64,000 bases of DNA from Paenibacillus sp. JNUCC-31 (lineage in GTDB: Bacteria > Bacillota > Bacilli > Paenibacillales > Paenibacillaceae). The notes beneath the pieces are model-generated. The model was not told the origin of the DNA, searched no databases, and worked only from the letters and a program-made list of their open reading frames with translations. A program made the position numbers and the translations under genes. Below are positions 11,001 to 18,977 of the stretch, piece by piece (position 1 is the first letter of the stretch; the number at the start of each line of letters is the position of its first letter). The stretch spans positions 4,030,001 through 4,094,000 of the forward strand of contig NZ_CP062165.1 in NCBI RefSeq assembly GCF_014844075.1. The letters run 5' to 3'.

Positions 11001-11248
11001 ATCGCTGGTGGAATCCGGCGGTGGAGAATCAGGCGACGGACCGGGTCTTCCGAATCGGACAGAATCGCAATGTACAGGTGCATAAACTGATCTGTCAGGG
11101 CACCCTGGAGGAACGGATTGATGAGCTGATTGAGAGTAAAAAGGCACTTTCCGAGCAAGTCGTCGGTTCAGGTGAGAACTGGTTGACGGAGATGTCGGAT
11201 GATGAGCTGCGCGGCCTGATCTCGCTACAGGGCGAGGCGTGGCTGTAA
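8045..11248 (+). CDS. SNF2-family DNA helicase/translocase (YwqA-like)
   Basis: A 1067-residue RapA/SNF2-type ATPase. The N-terminal half (to about residue 540) is the bacterial SNF2-associated region with acidic, low-conservation sequence. The ATPase core follows: motif I ADDMGLGKTIQ near residue 585, motif Ia LIVCPTSLLGNW, motif II LDEAQYIKN near residue 717, motif III MTGTPVENR, then helicase C with LSLRAGGVGLNLTRA and DRVFRIGQ. Such proteins translocate on double-stranded DNA; their cellular role is mostly unknown. The next gene, 52 bases on, encodes a SWIM-motif protein, the arrangement known for B. subtilis ywqA/ywqB, though there the order and length differ. Confidence 0.94.
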   Translation: MMQSLYGVWLGDVFFCFSGETSEPRVDAWSHVVRKLNFGDGGRLFQPAALRLAELRWPNPMRNAAEAKGTKRRQLLGRTLEGLAISPKDTFKLLLNWDDRILNASGIQAGEEIRYWVKAAQFTQELLLRGEFSPSAEFAAKTGARRRTGQETLTGVWRPRLLQEADVDRFRELAESMPPIGLSAPGAYASSEPESREEAGATVLFSFMSGMVHAVVTGEMEGMDSELSRYRTPFRRGSSPVAELWWNSLISMFRPVTVQGPTEEMTELIGTLQEAGGTAMPVVGGEESTPTEGQLKLVLRLEPPLGEHESLWGITFWVDSEQEAGLRLPARTIWAHPDRDLDRGKVCYISAAEQLLMGLGQAAELAPELETALLHARPEGMKLEQQAFFEFLTYAVPRLQKAGVTVLMPSRWSRAGKRRAGLRLQMLNRGTERPLGAPSALGMEQLVAFKAEPMLDGKPVTSEELAALAEATVPYVMFRGEWIEVDTKEIRQVLRYMKKEEEQYMPLSEWLHLAAEEGEDTAWKGLSVFGADSEGLLSFLLDGQVLRSIEPRQVPAELHGELRPYQERGYQWLSAMRELGFGVCLADDMGLGKTIQVITCLLDLKHEEQQAAAEEAREHEAFMGMEGRSSNDEQLNMQGVHLPALIVCPTSLLGNWQRELKRFAPNLSLYIHHGGQRLHGSAFQEEAQSHDIVLTTYHLAGRDGPDLASLHWSTVVLDEAQYIKNYRTKQAQSVMRLSAPHRIAMTGTPVENRLSELWSIFQFLNPGYLGTASSFRQRYTGLGPSEENAASLRELHRLVSPFMLRRLKSDPDIRKDLPEKLELKSYCSLTPEQTVLYQRVVDDLMGGLDGRNGIARKGIVLSSLTKLKQICDHPVLADSSRKEHGKAEASGKMERLLELLDAIRDNGESALIFTQYVAMGELLVSRLTQRYEEEPYFLHGGVSKSQRDDMVETFQKGEGPSLFVLSLRAGGVGLNLTRASHVVHYDRWWNPAVENQATDRVFRIGQNRNVQVHKLICQGTLEERIDELIESKKALSEQVVGSGENWLTEMSDDELRGLISLQGEAWL

Positions 11249-11300
11249 GTTGCGAGATAAACAATGAATGCACAATATAATCACAGGAAGGGGGATTGTT

Positions 11301-12116
11301 GTGAGCGAAAAATGGAATGTCGAGCTGCATATGTCCCCCGGTGGATGGACAGCAGAAGTGAGTGCAGCTCCTGATGCAGGCCAAGCGGCGTCAGGAGACG
11401 TAGTGAAGACCGGATCAACCGTAGGCCCGTTCACGGTCACAGGTACGCTGCCGCAGCTAAGTGAAGCCGCACGCGAGGCCGTGCTAGATCAGCTGCGCAA
11501 GCGCCCGCTGGCGCTGTATGCGCTGCTGCGCGGCGGCCCAGCCCCGGCGGAACTCGCCGCGCTGCTTCCCGCTGCGCCAGGCGAGGCCGCGCCGGGCACG
11601 GCCCCCGCTGGCAGCTCGCTTGGCGCGGGCGGCGCAGCGGCGTGCACCTGCGGCCGCCCGGGCTGCGCGCATGCCGCGGCCGCTGAGCGTGCCGTTGCTG
11701 CGCGCTTCGCGGCCGAGCCGCTGCTGCAGCTGGCGCACGCTGGCCTGCCGCGCGAAGCGCTGCTCGCCGGCGTGCTGGGGTCATGGGCGGAAGAACTCGC
11801 CCATGATCCCAGCGGCCCCGGCCGCGCAGCCGAAACGGCCGGCCGCCCGCAGGCGCGGGGCGGCGAAGGCGGCGCAGCCGTCGGCGAGTGGATCGCCGAG
11901 GCCGCCGCGGAAGGCGCCATGCACCAGCCAGGGCCTGGCTTCGGCGCCGTGAAGGTGCGGCTGGTGCAGCCGGGCAAGCTCCCGGCAACGCCGGAACTGG
12001 CGGCTTTGCTGCCAGGCGTGCCGGCCGCCGCAGGGCTGGCATTGATCCGCGAGCGCGTAGCCGCGCGGATGTGGGAGGCTGTCCAGAAGAAGAAGGACAG
12101 CCCGGCAACCAAATGA
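11301..12116 (+). CDS. SWIM zinc-finger-motif protein, very GC-rich, SNF2 partner
   Basis: A 271-residue Ala/Gly/Pro-rich protein. GTG at 11301 is chosen because AGGAAGGGGG lies just upstream. Residues C115, C117, C122 and H124 fit the SWIM pattern CxCx(n)CxH (CTCGRPGCAH). SWIM proteins encoded next to SNF2 helicases are usually longer, so this may be a shortened or diverged YwqB-type protein. From about 11,440 to 12,115 the sequence is strikingly GC-rich, with mostly G or C at third positions, unlike every neighbour; several long frames are open on both strands for this reason. The N-terminal 45 residues have normal composition. Function beyond DNA-repair-type partnership with the helicase is unknown. 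Confidence 0.72.
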   Translation: MSEKWNVELHMSPGGWTAEVSAAPDAGQAASGDVVKTGSTVGPFTVTGTLPQLSEAAREAVLDQLRKRPLALYALLRGGPAPAELAALLPAAPGEAAPGTAPAGSSLGAGGAAACTCGRPGCAHAAAAERAVAARFAAEPLLQLAHAGLPREALLAGVLGSWAEELAHDPSGPGRAAETAGRPQARGGEGGAAVGEWIAEAAAEGAMHQPGPGFGAVKVRLVQPGKLPATPELAALLPGVPAAAGLALIRERVAARMWEAVQKKKDSPATK

Positions 12117-12129
12117 TGCATCCATTGTG

Positions 12130-12163
12130 GCGGGGGAGATCTCAGATCGCCCCCGCTTGTTTG
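12130..12163 (+). terminator. GC-rich hairpin after the SNF2-SWIM pair
   Basis: GCGGGGG (12130-12136) pairs with CCCCCGC (12150-12156), with an inner GATC/GATC extension and a three-base loop. The following T tract is interrupted (TTGTTTG), so efficiency is uncertain. The remaining 270 bases to the next gene hold no gene; a -10-like TATACT lies near 12,355. Confidence 0.65.
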
Positions 12164-12433
12164 TGATGTGCATCCGAACCAGCTTTCTATCCGGAAAGGT
12201 ATACACACTCGTCCAATTCACTTCTTTTGTATACATCCATGGGATAAGGGCCTAAAAGTCCAAAAAACGACCGTACAAGCTGTACACCCGGCATATCTTT
12301 ATGTTGACTTCTGCTCAGGGAGCTCTTTGTCGGTGGAGCTTTGTTGCAATTTAAGGTATACTGTCGCAGGGGATGACAAGCCCGAATGCACAATTTCAGC
12401 CATTTTTGATCATATTGCGATAGGAGATTTTAC

Positions 12434-13405
12434 ATGAAAACACGTACAGGACGACAGCGCTACATTGCAGTTATGCTGTCTTCACTTATGATATGCGGAG
12501 CCTTGCTGTCCGCTTGCCAGGACGGTTCAGGATCAGAGGAGAATCAGAATCTGAACGCCGCAGGAAATGCACAGCAAGAGTCCGATGGGACCACCGTTCA
12601 TTTTACCGAGGACAACGGCGGTGATGGTAACACAGGTGGGGATGAGAGTTCATCTTCTGGCGATAGCAGTGAAGGTACGGATAGTAGTTCTGGCAATGCT
12701 TCAAATGGAGAAAATCAAGGATCTTCTGATGCAGGCAATGGAGCCACAGCAGATGATCCCCTGATGGAGAAACGCAGCATTAGCGCCCTGCAAACGACGA
12801 TTGATGCACAATCGGTAGTGACCAATGCACAGGCGATGACTGTTATCGTTAATAAACAGCGCAGCCTGCCTGAAGGGTATGAGCCGGATGATCTGGTGGA
12901 GCCGAACGTACCGTTCTCCTTCGACGGACCGCATGAGAAGCGTCATATGCGCAAGGAAGCTGCCGAGGCGCTGGAGAAGCTGTTTGCAGGTGCCAAGGCG
13001 GACGGCATTGAGCTTCGTGCGGTATCTGGCTATCGTTCTTATCAGCGTCAGGTGTCCATCTACAACAACAATGTCAAAACCAAAGGTCAAGAATACACGG
13101 ATCGTGTAAGCTCTGTGCCAGGCCACAGCGAACATCAGACCGGACTTGCGATTGACGTTTCCAGTCCAAGTGTAGGCAATGCGCTGGAAGAGGTGTTTGG
13201 CACATCAAAAGAAGGCGAGTGGTTGGCCGAGCATGCAGCTGAATATGGGTTCATCATTCGTTATCCGAAAGGTGAGGAAGGTGTAACCGGCTATGTGTAC
13301 GAGCCATGGCATATTCGCTATGTTGGCCCCGAGCTGGCCCCGGATGTTGTGAAAAGCGGCTTGACACTTGAAGAATACTTCGACGAAGCCAATATCAAGC
13401 TGTAA
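12434..13405 (+). CDS. D-alanyl-D-alanine carboxypeptidase lipoprotein, VanY family
   Basis: A 323-residue secreted lipoprotein: the signal peptide ends in LLSAC with Cys28. About 80 residues of low-complexity Gly/Ser/Asp/Asn-rich tether follow, then an M15B peptidase domain with the family zinc signature: SGYRSYQRQ, HSEHQTGLAIDVSS (first His and Asp ligands) and YEPWHIRYVG (catalytic Glu and last His). It trims the terminal D-Ala of peptidoglycan stem peptides at the membrane surface. Here it is a housekeeping wall enzyme; no van resistance genes are near. Monocistronic, with a strong terminator behind. Confidence 0.92.
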   Translation: MKTRTGRQRYIAVMLSSLMICGALLSACQDGSGSEENQNLNAAGNAQQESDGTTVHFTEDNGGDGNTGGDESSSSGDSSEGTDSSSGNASNGENQGSSDAGNGATADDPLMEKRSISALQTTIDAQSVVTNAQAMTVIVNKQRSLPEGYEPDDLVEPNVPFSFDGPHEKRHMRKEAAEALEKLFAGAKADGIELRAVSGYRSYQRQVSIYNNNVKTKGQEYTDRVSSVPGHSEHQTGLAIDVSSPSVGNALEEVFGTSKEGEWLAEHAAEYGFIIRYPKGEEGVTGYVYEPWHIRYVGPELAPDVVKSGLTLEEYFDEANIKL

Positions 13406-13459
13406 GTTAAGGGCCACCTTACGTTTGCATACAAGAGTGCAATAGGATCAATATTCCGA

Positions 13460-13516
13460 AGTCCCTGAAAGATACTACTTACCGAGGTAAGTGGTGATCT
13501 TTCAGGGGCTTTTTTA
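13460..13516 (+). terminator. Strong two-part terminator after vanY-like gene
   Basis: A 14-base outer stem (AGTCCCTGAAAGAT with ATCTTTCAGGGGCT) encloses a second short hairpin (CTTAC/GTAAG) and ends in six T residues. Confidence 0.9.
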
Positions 13517-13631
13517 ATATATATGAAGTTCAACCGATGAGAACCTTAATTTCCTTGTCTACATGGACAGTAGACTGATATACTTCAGAGATTAATCAAG
13601 GGGTATGACAACGAAAGCGAGGGACAGCAGA

Positions 13632-14060
13632 ATGAGCAAACAGCAGGTGTTTACGGGTTCTCCATGGGAGCCGCTTGTCGGATACTGTCGTGCCATCCGT
13701 GTAGGCAACCGGATTGAAGTGGCGGGGACAACGGCTATGCAGGACGGTGTTGTGGTTGGAGCAGGTGATCCATATGCACAGACGAGATTTATTTTGCAGA
13801 CCATTGAAAATGCACTGAAAGAATTGGGAGCAGACATGTCTCATGTCGTAAGAACCCGCATGTTTGTAACCGACATTTCCCGGTGGGAAGAAGTGGGCAA
13901 GGCTCATGGTGAATTTTTTGGTCAGATCCAGCCTGTCGCCACGATGGTGGAGGTTCGCGCACTTATTGATCCTTTGTTGATGGTCGAGATCGAAGTGGAG
14001 GCCATTGTAGAAGCAGAAACTGGAGCTGAAGCTGAAGTTGATACCGAAATAACAGAATAG
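13632..14060 (+). CDS. RidA/YjgF/YER057c family protein
   Basis: A 142-residue protein starting at ATG 13632, preceded by GAGGGA at a normal distance; an in-frame ATG at 13605 has no such site. The RidA fold is visible from RIEVAGTTAMQDG through the helix KELGADMSHVVRTRMFVTDI to MVEVRALIDPLLMVEIE, which contains the arginine and the late glutamate of the active site in enamine/imine deaminases. RidA proteins hydrolyse reactive enamines released by PLP enzymes; paralogues can have other substrates. The last 15 residues are an acidic Glu/Ala/Thr tail not typical of the family. Confidence 0.9.
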   Translation: MSKQQVFTGSPWEPLVGYCRAIRVGNRIEVAGTTAMQDGVVVGAGDPYAQTRFILQTIENALKELGADMSHVVRTRMFVTDISRWEEVGKAHGEFFGQIQPVATMVEVRALIDPLLMVEIEVEAIVEAETGAEAEVDTEITE

Positions 14061-14138
14061 GTCCAATACGTACATTCGCGAAGAACTTTTTTGGACAGCA
14101 AGATATACATTGGAAGATGTAAAAAATGCGTGATCGAG

Positions 14139-14190
14139 AAATAACCTTACCCAACCTCCATGAAAGAGGATATGCGGGATAAGGTTATTT
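14139..14190. terminator. Bidirectional terminator between convergent genes
   Basis: AAATAACCTTACCC (14139-14152) pairs with GGGATAAGGTTATTT (14176-14190); A and T tracts on either side would let it act on both strands, between the RidA gene and the convergent stalk-protein gene. Confidence 0.8.
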
Positions 14191-14254
14191 GTGCATGAAC
14201 CATGTTTGATCCAGGGTTTTCTATAGATGAAGCAGGCCAGCCATCACTGGCTGT

Positions 14255-15328
14255 TTATTTCGCTTCGGATGGTGCTGCTGGTGCCTCCAGTACCACTTTC
14301 CAAGCGTTACCGATCGGCGGCAGACTGCGAGTCAGGACCGGGCTATAGAATCCGATGACTTTTGCCCCTTTGGTCAGTTGTTCCGCTTTAACCGTTTCCC
14401 CTTTATGGTTCACCAGTTGTGCATCCTTGCCAATGTTAAGGATAACATGATCAGGTGCTGTCTCTGTCAGACGGGAACCGGAGATCTCGATCTGAGAGCC
14501 ATTATCTTCGATTGTTTTTACGTTTTCAATTGTACCTGCTGTACCCAGAACCTCTTTTGGTTGTGCTTGGGATTCAGAAGCTGCAGTATCCAGTACAGTG
14601 ACCTTGTAGGTAGGTGTTTGCGGTGGCAAACTGAGGGTTGCAATCTCTGAATGCTCCGCTTCCACGCTCATACCCAGGGTCAGATCGGTGAGTTTGATTT
14701 CTTTGCCATCCGCGGATTTGAAAGTGGTATCCTCACCGACATTCAGTACGATCCCGTCTGTACCTGCACCGCCGATATGGATGGATTGATATTTGCCTTC
14801 GCTGTTGATTCCTGTAATGACACCACGCTCGGTTACGGTTTTCACGTCCTCTTCAAGAGAAATGTTAACCTGGTTTCCTGTTGTTTTCACTTGACCATGC
14901 AATACCTTTTCTGCAAAAGAAGCAGGTACAAATAACTTGCCCTCCGTGATTTCGGGTGCTGTTCCCAGCGTAAGCAGCATTTTGTTGACCGAATACTGGT
15001 CTTTGCCTGTAATGACGAGTGTCCAGAGAGTGCCTTTGGACAATTCGGCGGATTTGTTCTCCTTGTTCCATTTCAGTTCAATGCCAAGCGCCTCGGTAAG
15101 GTCACGCAGCGCGATCATCGGTACTTGACCATCTTTATTCCAATAGCCGTCAGCCATTGATGCGCCATTCACAGATACTTTAACGGCTTCGAGGCCTTTG
15201 CTGTCAGCTGATACGGAAGTTGAGTTAATCGGTTGTGTACTGTCCAGAGTAGCTGCATATGCCGCTCCGCCGCTCAGGGCCAAGGACAGGACCATCAGGG
15301 CGCTTACTTTTTTCATGTTGTTGTTCAT
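14255..15328 (-). CDS. Secreted stalk protein with copper amine oxidase N-terminal domain
   Basis: A 357-residue exported protein. The signal peptide (MNNNMKKVSALMVLSLALSG, cleavage near AYA) is followed by one Cu_amine_oxidN1-type domain: VNGASMADGYWNKDGQVPMI, ALRDLTEALGIELKWN and GKLFVPASFAEKVL. In Paenibacillus these domains are common cell-surface modules and carry no oxidase activity. The C-terminal two thirds look like two related beta-rich halves, each with a GxITGI/GTIENV-like start and an SLPP motif (near residues 230 and 335), suggesting an internal duplication. A ribosome site AGAAGGGATG precedes the ATG. Function unknown; surface-associated. Confidence 0.82.
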   Translation of the reverse strand: MNNNMKKVSALMVLSLALSGGAAYAATLDSTQPINSTSVSADSKGLEAVKVSVNGASMADGYWNKDGQVPMIALRDLTEALGIELKWNKENKSAELSKGTLWTLVITGKDQYSVNKMLLTLGTAPEITEGKLFVPASFAEKVLHGQVKTTGNQVNISLEEDVKTVTERGVITGINSEGKYQSIHIGGAGTDGIVLNVGEDTTFKSADGKEIKLTDLTLGMSVEAEHSEIATLSLPPQTPTYKVTVLDTAASESQAQPKEVLGTAGTIENVKTIEDNGSQIEISGSRLTETAPDHVILNIGKDAQLVNHKGETVKAEQLTKGAKVIGFYSPVLTRSLPPIGNAWKVVLEAPAAPSEAK

Positions 15329-15622
15329 TGCTGATTTTCATCCCTTCTAATCTTGGTTATATCGCGGTAAACTCCTAATTAGGGCCGCGCTTCATTCTTA
15401 TAGACGGGACAACTTGATTAAGTGTTGCACTTGAAAGTCATGAATGGAAGCAGTATGTCAGATCATTATTTACAATATCGGCCAAATTGCAGGTTACAGG
15501 CATCAGGATACGGTTAAGATCCAAGTGAGTGGTAAACCTGTAATTCACATTCCTGATTGTCTATATTTTGGAATGAATTCATATGTAACTGATCACATTC
15601 AAAACAAGGAGGAACAGGTCAG

Positions 15623-16099
15623 ATGAGTGATATGTTGGTTAAGCTTTACGATTTGCCGGAGCAAGAGAGTGGACTGAAAAAGTTGGAGGAATCCTCCATT
15701 GTCATCCGAAGAGCCATCGCACCAGAGAAGCAGCTTGTGCTGGATTGGGTGAGATCCCATTTTAGCCAGGCGTGGGTGGATGAATGTGATGTGGCCTTTG
15801 CACGTCAACCCGTGTCTTGTTATATTGCACTCGAGCATGGCAAAATGATCGGGTTTGCCTGCTACGAGTCGACGTGTCGCAACTTCTTTGGTCCAACAGG
15901 TGTGGGTTCGGAGGCAAGGGGTAAAGGGGTGGGCACTGCTTTGCTCTTGGCCTGTATGCATGCCATGAAAGCTGATGGTTACGCTTACGCGATCATTGGA
16001 TCGGCGGGACCGGTGGACTTTTATGCTCAGACATTGGGGGCCGTGAAGATCGAAAATTCAACACCAGGGATTTACAAAGGCATGCTCCGGGCAGACTAA
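15623..16099 (+). CDS. GNAT family N-acetyltransferase
   Basis: A 158-residue protein with AAGGAGGAAC ahead of its ATG. The acetyl-CoA-binding motif A is clear: GVGSEARGKGVGTALLLACM near residues 93-112, followed by DGYAYAIIGSAGPVDFYAQT, the motif B region. The acceptor substrate is unknown. 38 bases separate it from the Gfo/Idh gene, so the two are probably co-transcribed, which may hint at a sugar or amino-sugar derivative as substrate (weak inference). The 294 bases upstream hold no gene. Confidence 0.9.
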   Translation: MSDMLVKLYDLPEQESGLKKLEESSIVIRRAIAPEKQLVLDWVRSHFSQAWVDECDVAFARQPVSCYIALEHGKMIGFACYESTCRNFFGPTGVGSEARGKGVGTALLLACMHAMKADGYAYAIIGSAGPVDFYAQTLGAVKIENSTPGIYKGMLRAD

Positions 16100-16137
16100 A
16101 CAATATCCATGTTCAGGAAAAGGAAGGGAGGACGAAG

Positions 16138-17208
16138 ATGAGCACGAGCAAAATGCTGCATATTGGCATGATCGGTACGGGGTCCATCTCGGATCTTCAT
16201 ATGAGGTGTTATGCCAAAAACGAGAATGCCGTTATCTACGCCATCTGCGATCTGAACGAACAACGTGCTACCGCAGCCGCACAGAAATATGATGCACAGT
16301 CAGTGTACACGGATTACCGGGAGATGCTGAAAGACCCGCATGTGGATGCCGTTAGTATTTGTACGTGGAACAATACCCATGCGGATTTTGCCATTGCTGC
16401 TCTGGAGGCAGGCAAACATGTGCTTCTGGAGAAGCCGGTAGCAACCAATGTGGAAGATGCGCTGCGAATCGAAGAGGCCGTGAAGAAGAGCGGGTGTACA
16501 TTCATCGTGGGTTTTGTGCGTCGTTATGACAATAATATGCAGATGCTGCGCAGTTTCATTGATGCGGGTGAGTTTGGTGAACTCTATTATGCCAAAGCCT
16601 CTATCCTGCGGCGTCTGGGGAATCCCGGAGGATGGTTCGCGGACAAAAACCGTTCCGGGGGTGGTCCACTCATTGATCTGGGCGTACATATTATCGACCA
16701 ATGCTGGTATCTGATGGGCAGACCGAAACCTGTTTCGGTCAGTGGCAATACGTATCGGAAGCTGGGCAATCGTGCCCATATCGAACATCTTTCTTTTTAC
16801 AAAGCCGCAGACTACAGCTCCGCAGTTAACAACGTGGAGGATATGGCGAATGCACTGATTCGCTTTGAGAATGGGGCCTCTCTGGCAGTAGATGTGAGCT
16901 TTACCCTGCATGCCCGCGGGGATGAATCTTCCGTTAAGCTTTACGGTGAGCGTGGGGGATTCGAGCTGGAACCCAAAACGCTAATCGTCACCGAGAAACA
17001 CCATACGATTCTGAACATTGAACCCCAGACAGACTATACAGGTTTAGATATTCATGGCGCCTTCCAGAATCAGATTGATCACTTTGTGGATTGTTGTTTG
17101 AATGGTACCGAGCCGATCAGCCCGATCGCGGATGGTGTGGCCTCGACAAGGATGCTGTGCGGGATCTACGAGTCAGCCGGAAAAGGTCAGGAGATTCGTC
17201 TGGACTGA
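16138..17208 (+). CDS. Gfo/Idh/MocA family NAD(P)-dependent oxidoreductase
   Basis: A 356-residue dehydrogenase. The N-terminal Rossmann fold shows IGMIGTGSISDLHMR as the dinucleotide loop and the family's EKPVATN motif (catalytic Lys of the EKP motif) near residue 99. The C-terminal alpha/beta domain has GGGPLIDLGVHIIDQCWYL, including the HxxD/H catalytic pattern. Substrates in the family are usually sugars or cyclitols such as myo-inositol. A GGAAGGGAGGA ribosome site precedes the start. Likely second gene of a two-gene operon with the acetyltransferase. Confidence 0.92.
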   Translation: MSTSKMLHIGMIGTGSISDLHMRCYAKNENAVIYAICDLNEQRATAAAQKYDAQSVYTDYREMLKDPHVDAVSICTWNNTHADFAIAALEAGKHVLLEKPVATNVEDALRIEEAVKKSGCTFIVGFVRRYDNNMQMLRSFIDAGEFGELYYAKASILRRLGNPGGWFADKNRSGGGPLIDLGVHIIDQCWYLMGRPKPVSVSGNTYRKLGNRAHIEHLSFYKAADYSSAVNNVEDMANALIRFENGASLAVDVSFTLHARGDESSVKLYGERGGFELEPKTLIVTEKHHTILNIEPQTDYTGLDIHGAFQNQIDHFVDCCLNGTEPISPIADGVASTRMLCGIYESAGKGQEIRLD

Positions 17209-17277
17209 TTCATCTTACAATCGGTTCGGTTTCCTTTAATGGATTCATGGATCGTGATCAGATAAGTGGACTACCGT

Positions 17278-18318
17278 TTACTTTTCAAACCCTTCCAACA
17301 CGATTTTACCAATCGCAGTGCCCGATTTGCTCTTTCGGTAGGCTTCCAGCAGGTTAGCCGCATTAATCGGTTTAATCCGCTCTGCCATCGTTGTATGAAT
17401 CTTGCCAGCATCCACCAGATCCGCGATTTCATTAAGTAGATGATGTTGTTCAATCATATCATCTGTCTGGAACATCGGACGGGTGAACATCATTTCCCAA
17501 ACGAGCGTTACACTTTTTGAAAATAACTTTTGAAGTTCGGCTGGTTTTTGGAATGGCAGAATGGAACAAATTTTCCCTTGCGGCAAAATAACGTCTGCCA
17601 TCTCTTCCATATGCTCATCTATATGATTTAGCACGAAAATATATTGTACACCAGTGAGTCCGAGATCTTTAAGTTGGGGTCCAAATGGTTGATGATGGTT
17701 GATCACGTAGTCTGCCCCGTTTGATTTTGCCCAAGAGACCGATTCGGGACGAGAGGCAGTTGCTATGACTTTAAGGCCAGCCAATTTGGCTAATTGAGTA
17801 GCGATCGATCCGACGCCCCCCGCAGCCCCGATAATAAGCATACTGTTGCCCTCGTTATCCGATGCATTCCTGGAAATGCCCAAGCGCTCGAAAAAGGCTT
17901 CTCCCGCCGTAAGGCTTGTCAGAGGTAAAGCTGCCGCCTGGGCGAAATCCAGATTTTTCGGCTTTCTGCCGACAATTCGTTCATCCACTAAATGAAATTC
18001 ACTGTGTCCGCCTGGGCGCATATTGCTCCCCGCATAATACACTTCGTCACCAACGTTGAACAAATGGCAATCGGAGCCGATGTCAACGACCACGCCCGCT
18101 ACGTCACGGCCAGGCACAGTCAGGGATAAATCGTCTGGATGTTTGGAAAGATGCGACCTCCAATCCGTCGGATTAACAGACACCGCCTTCACCTCAACAA
18201 GTAAATCCTGTCCTGTAGGTTGGGGTTTCTCCACTTCTACCTCCTGAAATGGCGGTATGTCAGTCTCTATCCCAGGTTCGTAATATCCGAACGCTTTCAT
18301 CATGATTGGATTTTCCAT
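17278..18318 (-). CDS. Zinc-type alcohol dehydrogenase-like NAD(P)H:quinone reductase (MDR)
   Basis: A 346-residue medium-chain dehydrogenase/reductase. The GroES-like catalytic domain includes VKAVSVNPTDWRSHLSK and VPGRDVAGVVVDIGSD; the Rossmann domain includes LIIGAAGGVGSIATQLAKLA. It resembles the ZBD/YogA-type quinone oxidoreductases, which lack the structural zinc loop; typical substrates are quinones or alpha,beta-unsaturated carbonyls. GAGGAGG lies just upstream of the ATG. The promoter region carries a clear palindromic operator, consistent with induction by reactive electrophiles through a MarR/HxlR-type repressor; the repressor gene is not in the window. Confidence 0.88.
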   Translation of the reverse strand: MENPIMMKAFGYYEPGIETDIPPFQEVEVEKPQPTGQDLLVEVKAVSVNPTDWRSHLSKHPDDLSLTVPGRDVAGVVVDIGSDCHLFNVGDEVYYAGSNMRPGGHSEFHLVDERIVGRKPKNLDFAQAAALPLTSLTAGEAFFERLGISRNASDNEGNSMLIIGAAGGVGSIATQLAKLAGLKVIATASRPESVSWAKSNGADYVINHHQPFGPQLKDLGLTGVQYIFVLNHIDEHMEEMADVILPQGKICSILPFQKPAELQKLFSKSVTLVWEMMFTRPMFQTDDMIEQHHLLNEIADLVDAGKIHTTMAERIKPINAANLLEAYRKSKSGTAIGKIVLEGFEK

Positions 18319-18369
18319 CGCTATAGTTATCCTCCTCGCAGATATAAGTTTAGAATATAAATATATGAC

Positions 18370-18428
18370 ATAATATCTAAAATAGATAGTAGTATCAATT
18401 TTGGTTTATAGTATCAATAATGATACTA
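18370..18428 (-). promoter_or_regulatory. Promoter and operator of the quinone reductase gene
   Basis: Reading on the minus strand: -35 TTGATA (plus 18393-18398), a 17-base spacer, -10 TATTAT (plus 18370-18375). An 8-bp perfect inverted repeat TAGTATCA-N4-TGATACTA occupies 18409-18428 just upstream of the -35, and another TAGTATCA half-site (18390-18397) overlaps the -35 itself, 19 bases away. This layout fits a dimeric repressor or redox regulator. Confidence 0.75.
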
Positions 18429-18452
18429 TTGGGGCGGAACCTGTAAAAGAAT

Positions 18453-18512
18453 AAAGACCTCCGTCCCCCTGAAACAGACGACTGGTCTGGATCGATCGGA
18501 GAGGAAGTCTTT
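18453..18512 (-). terminator. Terminator of the 122-residue hypothetical gene
   Basis: AAAGACCTCCG and the matching CGGAG...GTCTTT near 18496-18512 form the stem; on the minus strand it ends in a T-rich tract. Confidence 0.7.
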
Positions 18513-18523
18513 GTGAAAAGAGT

Positions 18524-18892
18524 TTATTTATTCAGTGGTGAGTTTTCGTACCCCGGGTCATCGTAATCCGTGTCTTGCAGCTGGGGAAGCACATTCATAC
18601 TTTCAATCGCCTGCCGGGTATCCGGAGTGCCGTGGTGATACAGAAAGGTGTACAGCAACGTCATGCCATCCGAAAACTGTTCCGTAGCCTCATCATGATC
18701 AGCCGATTTGTAGGGAACCGGGGCTCGTTGCAGCGTATAGGCATCTTCATCCTCCAGCACTTTCATCAGGTCTTTTAACCGGTTTAGCTGTTCATCGTCG
18801 ACCATGACTTCAAACGGTGTTGATTCGTTCTTGGTCTGTTCAATGAGATTATGGGTTACCGATACATAGTAATGCTTTTTGCCGTCCTGCAT
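18524..18892 (-). CDS. Conserved-looking hypothetical protein, 122 residues
   Basis: Not recognised. A soluble, acidic, 122-residue protein beginning MQDGKKHYYVSVTHNLIEQ, with no signal peptide or membrane segment. The first part looks like a small beta-sheet domain (KHYYVSVTHN, TPFEVMVDDEQLNRL), the rest is helical with a disordered Asp/Asn/Pro-rich tail. A good terminator follows and another separates it from the upstream helicase gene, so it is its own unit. The style resembles small Bacillales cytosolic proteins of unknown role. Confidence 0.72.
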   Translation of the reverse strand: MQDGKKHYYVSVTHNLIEQTKNESTPFEVMVDDEQLNRLKDLMKVLEDEDAYTLQRAPVPYKSADHDEATEQFSDGMTLLYTFLYHHGTPDTRQAIESMNVLPQLQDTDYDDPGYENSPLNK

Positions 18893-18914
18893 AATCCAAC
18901 CTCCATTCTAAAAT

Positions 18915-18958
18915 GGAAAAAAGACGCTTCTACTGTTAATAAACAGCAGGAAGCGTCC
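18915..18958 (-). terminator. Strong terminator of the UvrD-like helicase gene
   Basis: On the minus strand GACGCTTCCTGCTGTT pairs with AACAGTAGAAGCGTC around TATT, followed by six T residues. Confidence 0.9.
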
Positions 18959-18977
18959 TGAAACGAATGGCAATCGT

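Noticed and set aside
11437..12208. Long minus-strand open frames opposite the SWIM-motif gene
   Set aside because: They arise from extreme GC content (few stop codons on any frame), lack ribosome sites and give Ala/Arg/Pro-rich nonsense.
12434..13405. VanY-like gene as a vancomycin resistance determinant
   Set aside because: No vanHAX, vanS or vanR genes are near; the enzyme family is common as a wall-trimming carboxypeptidase.
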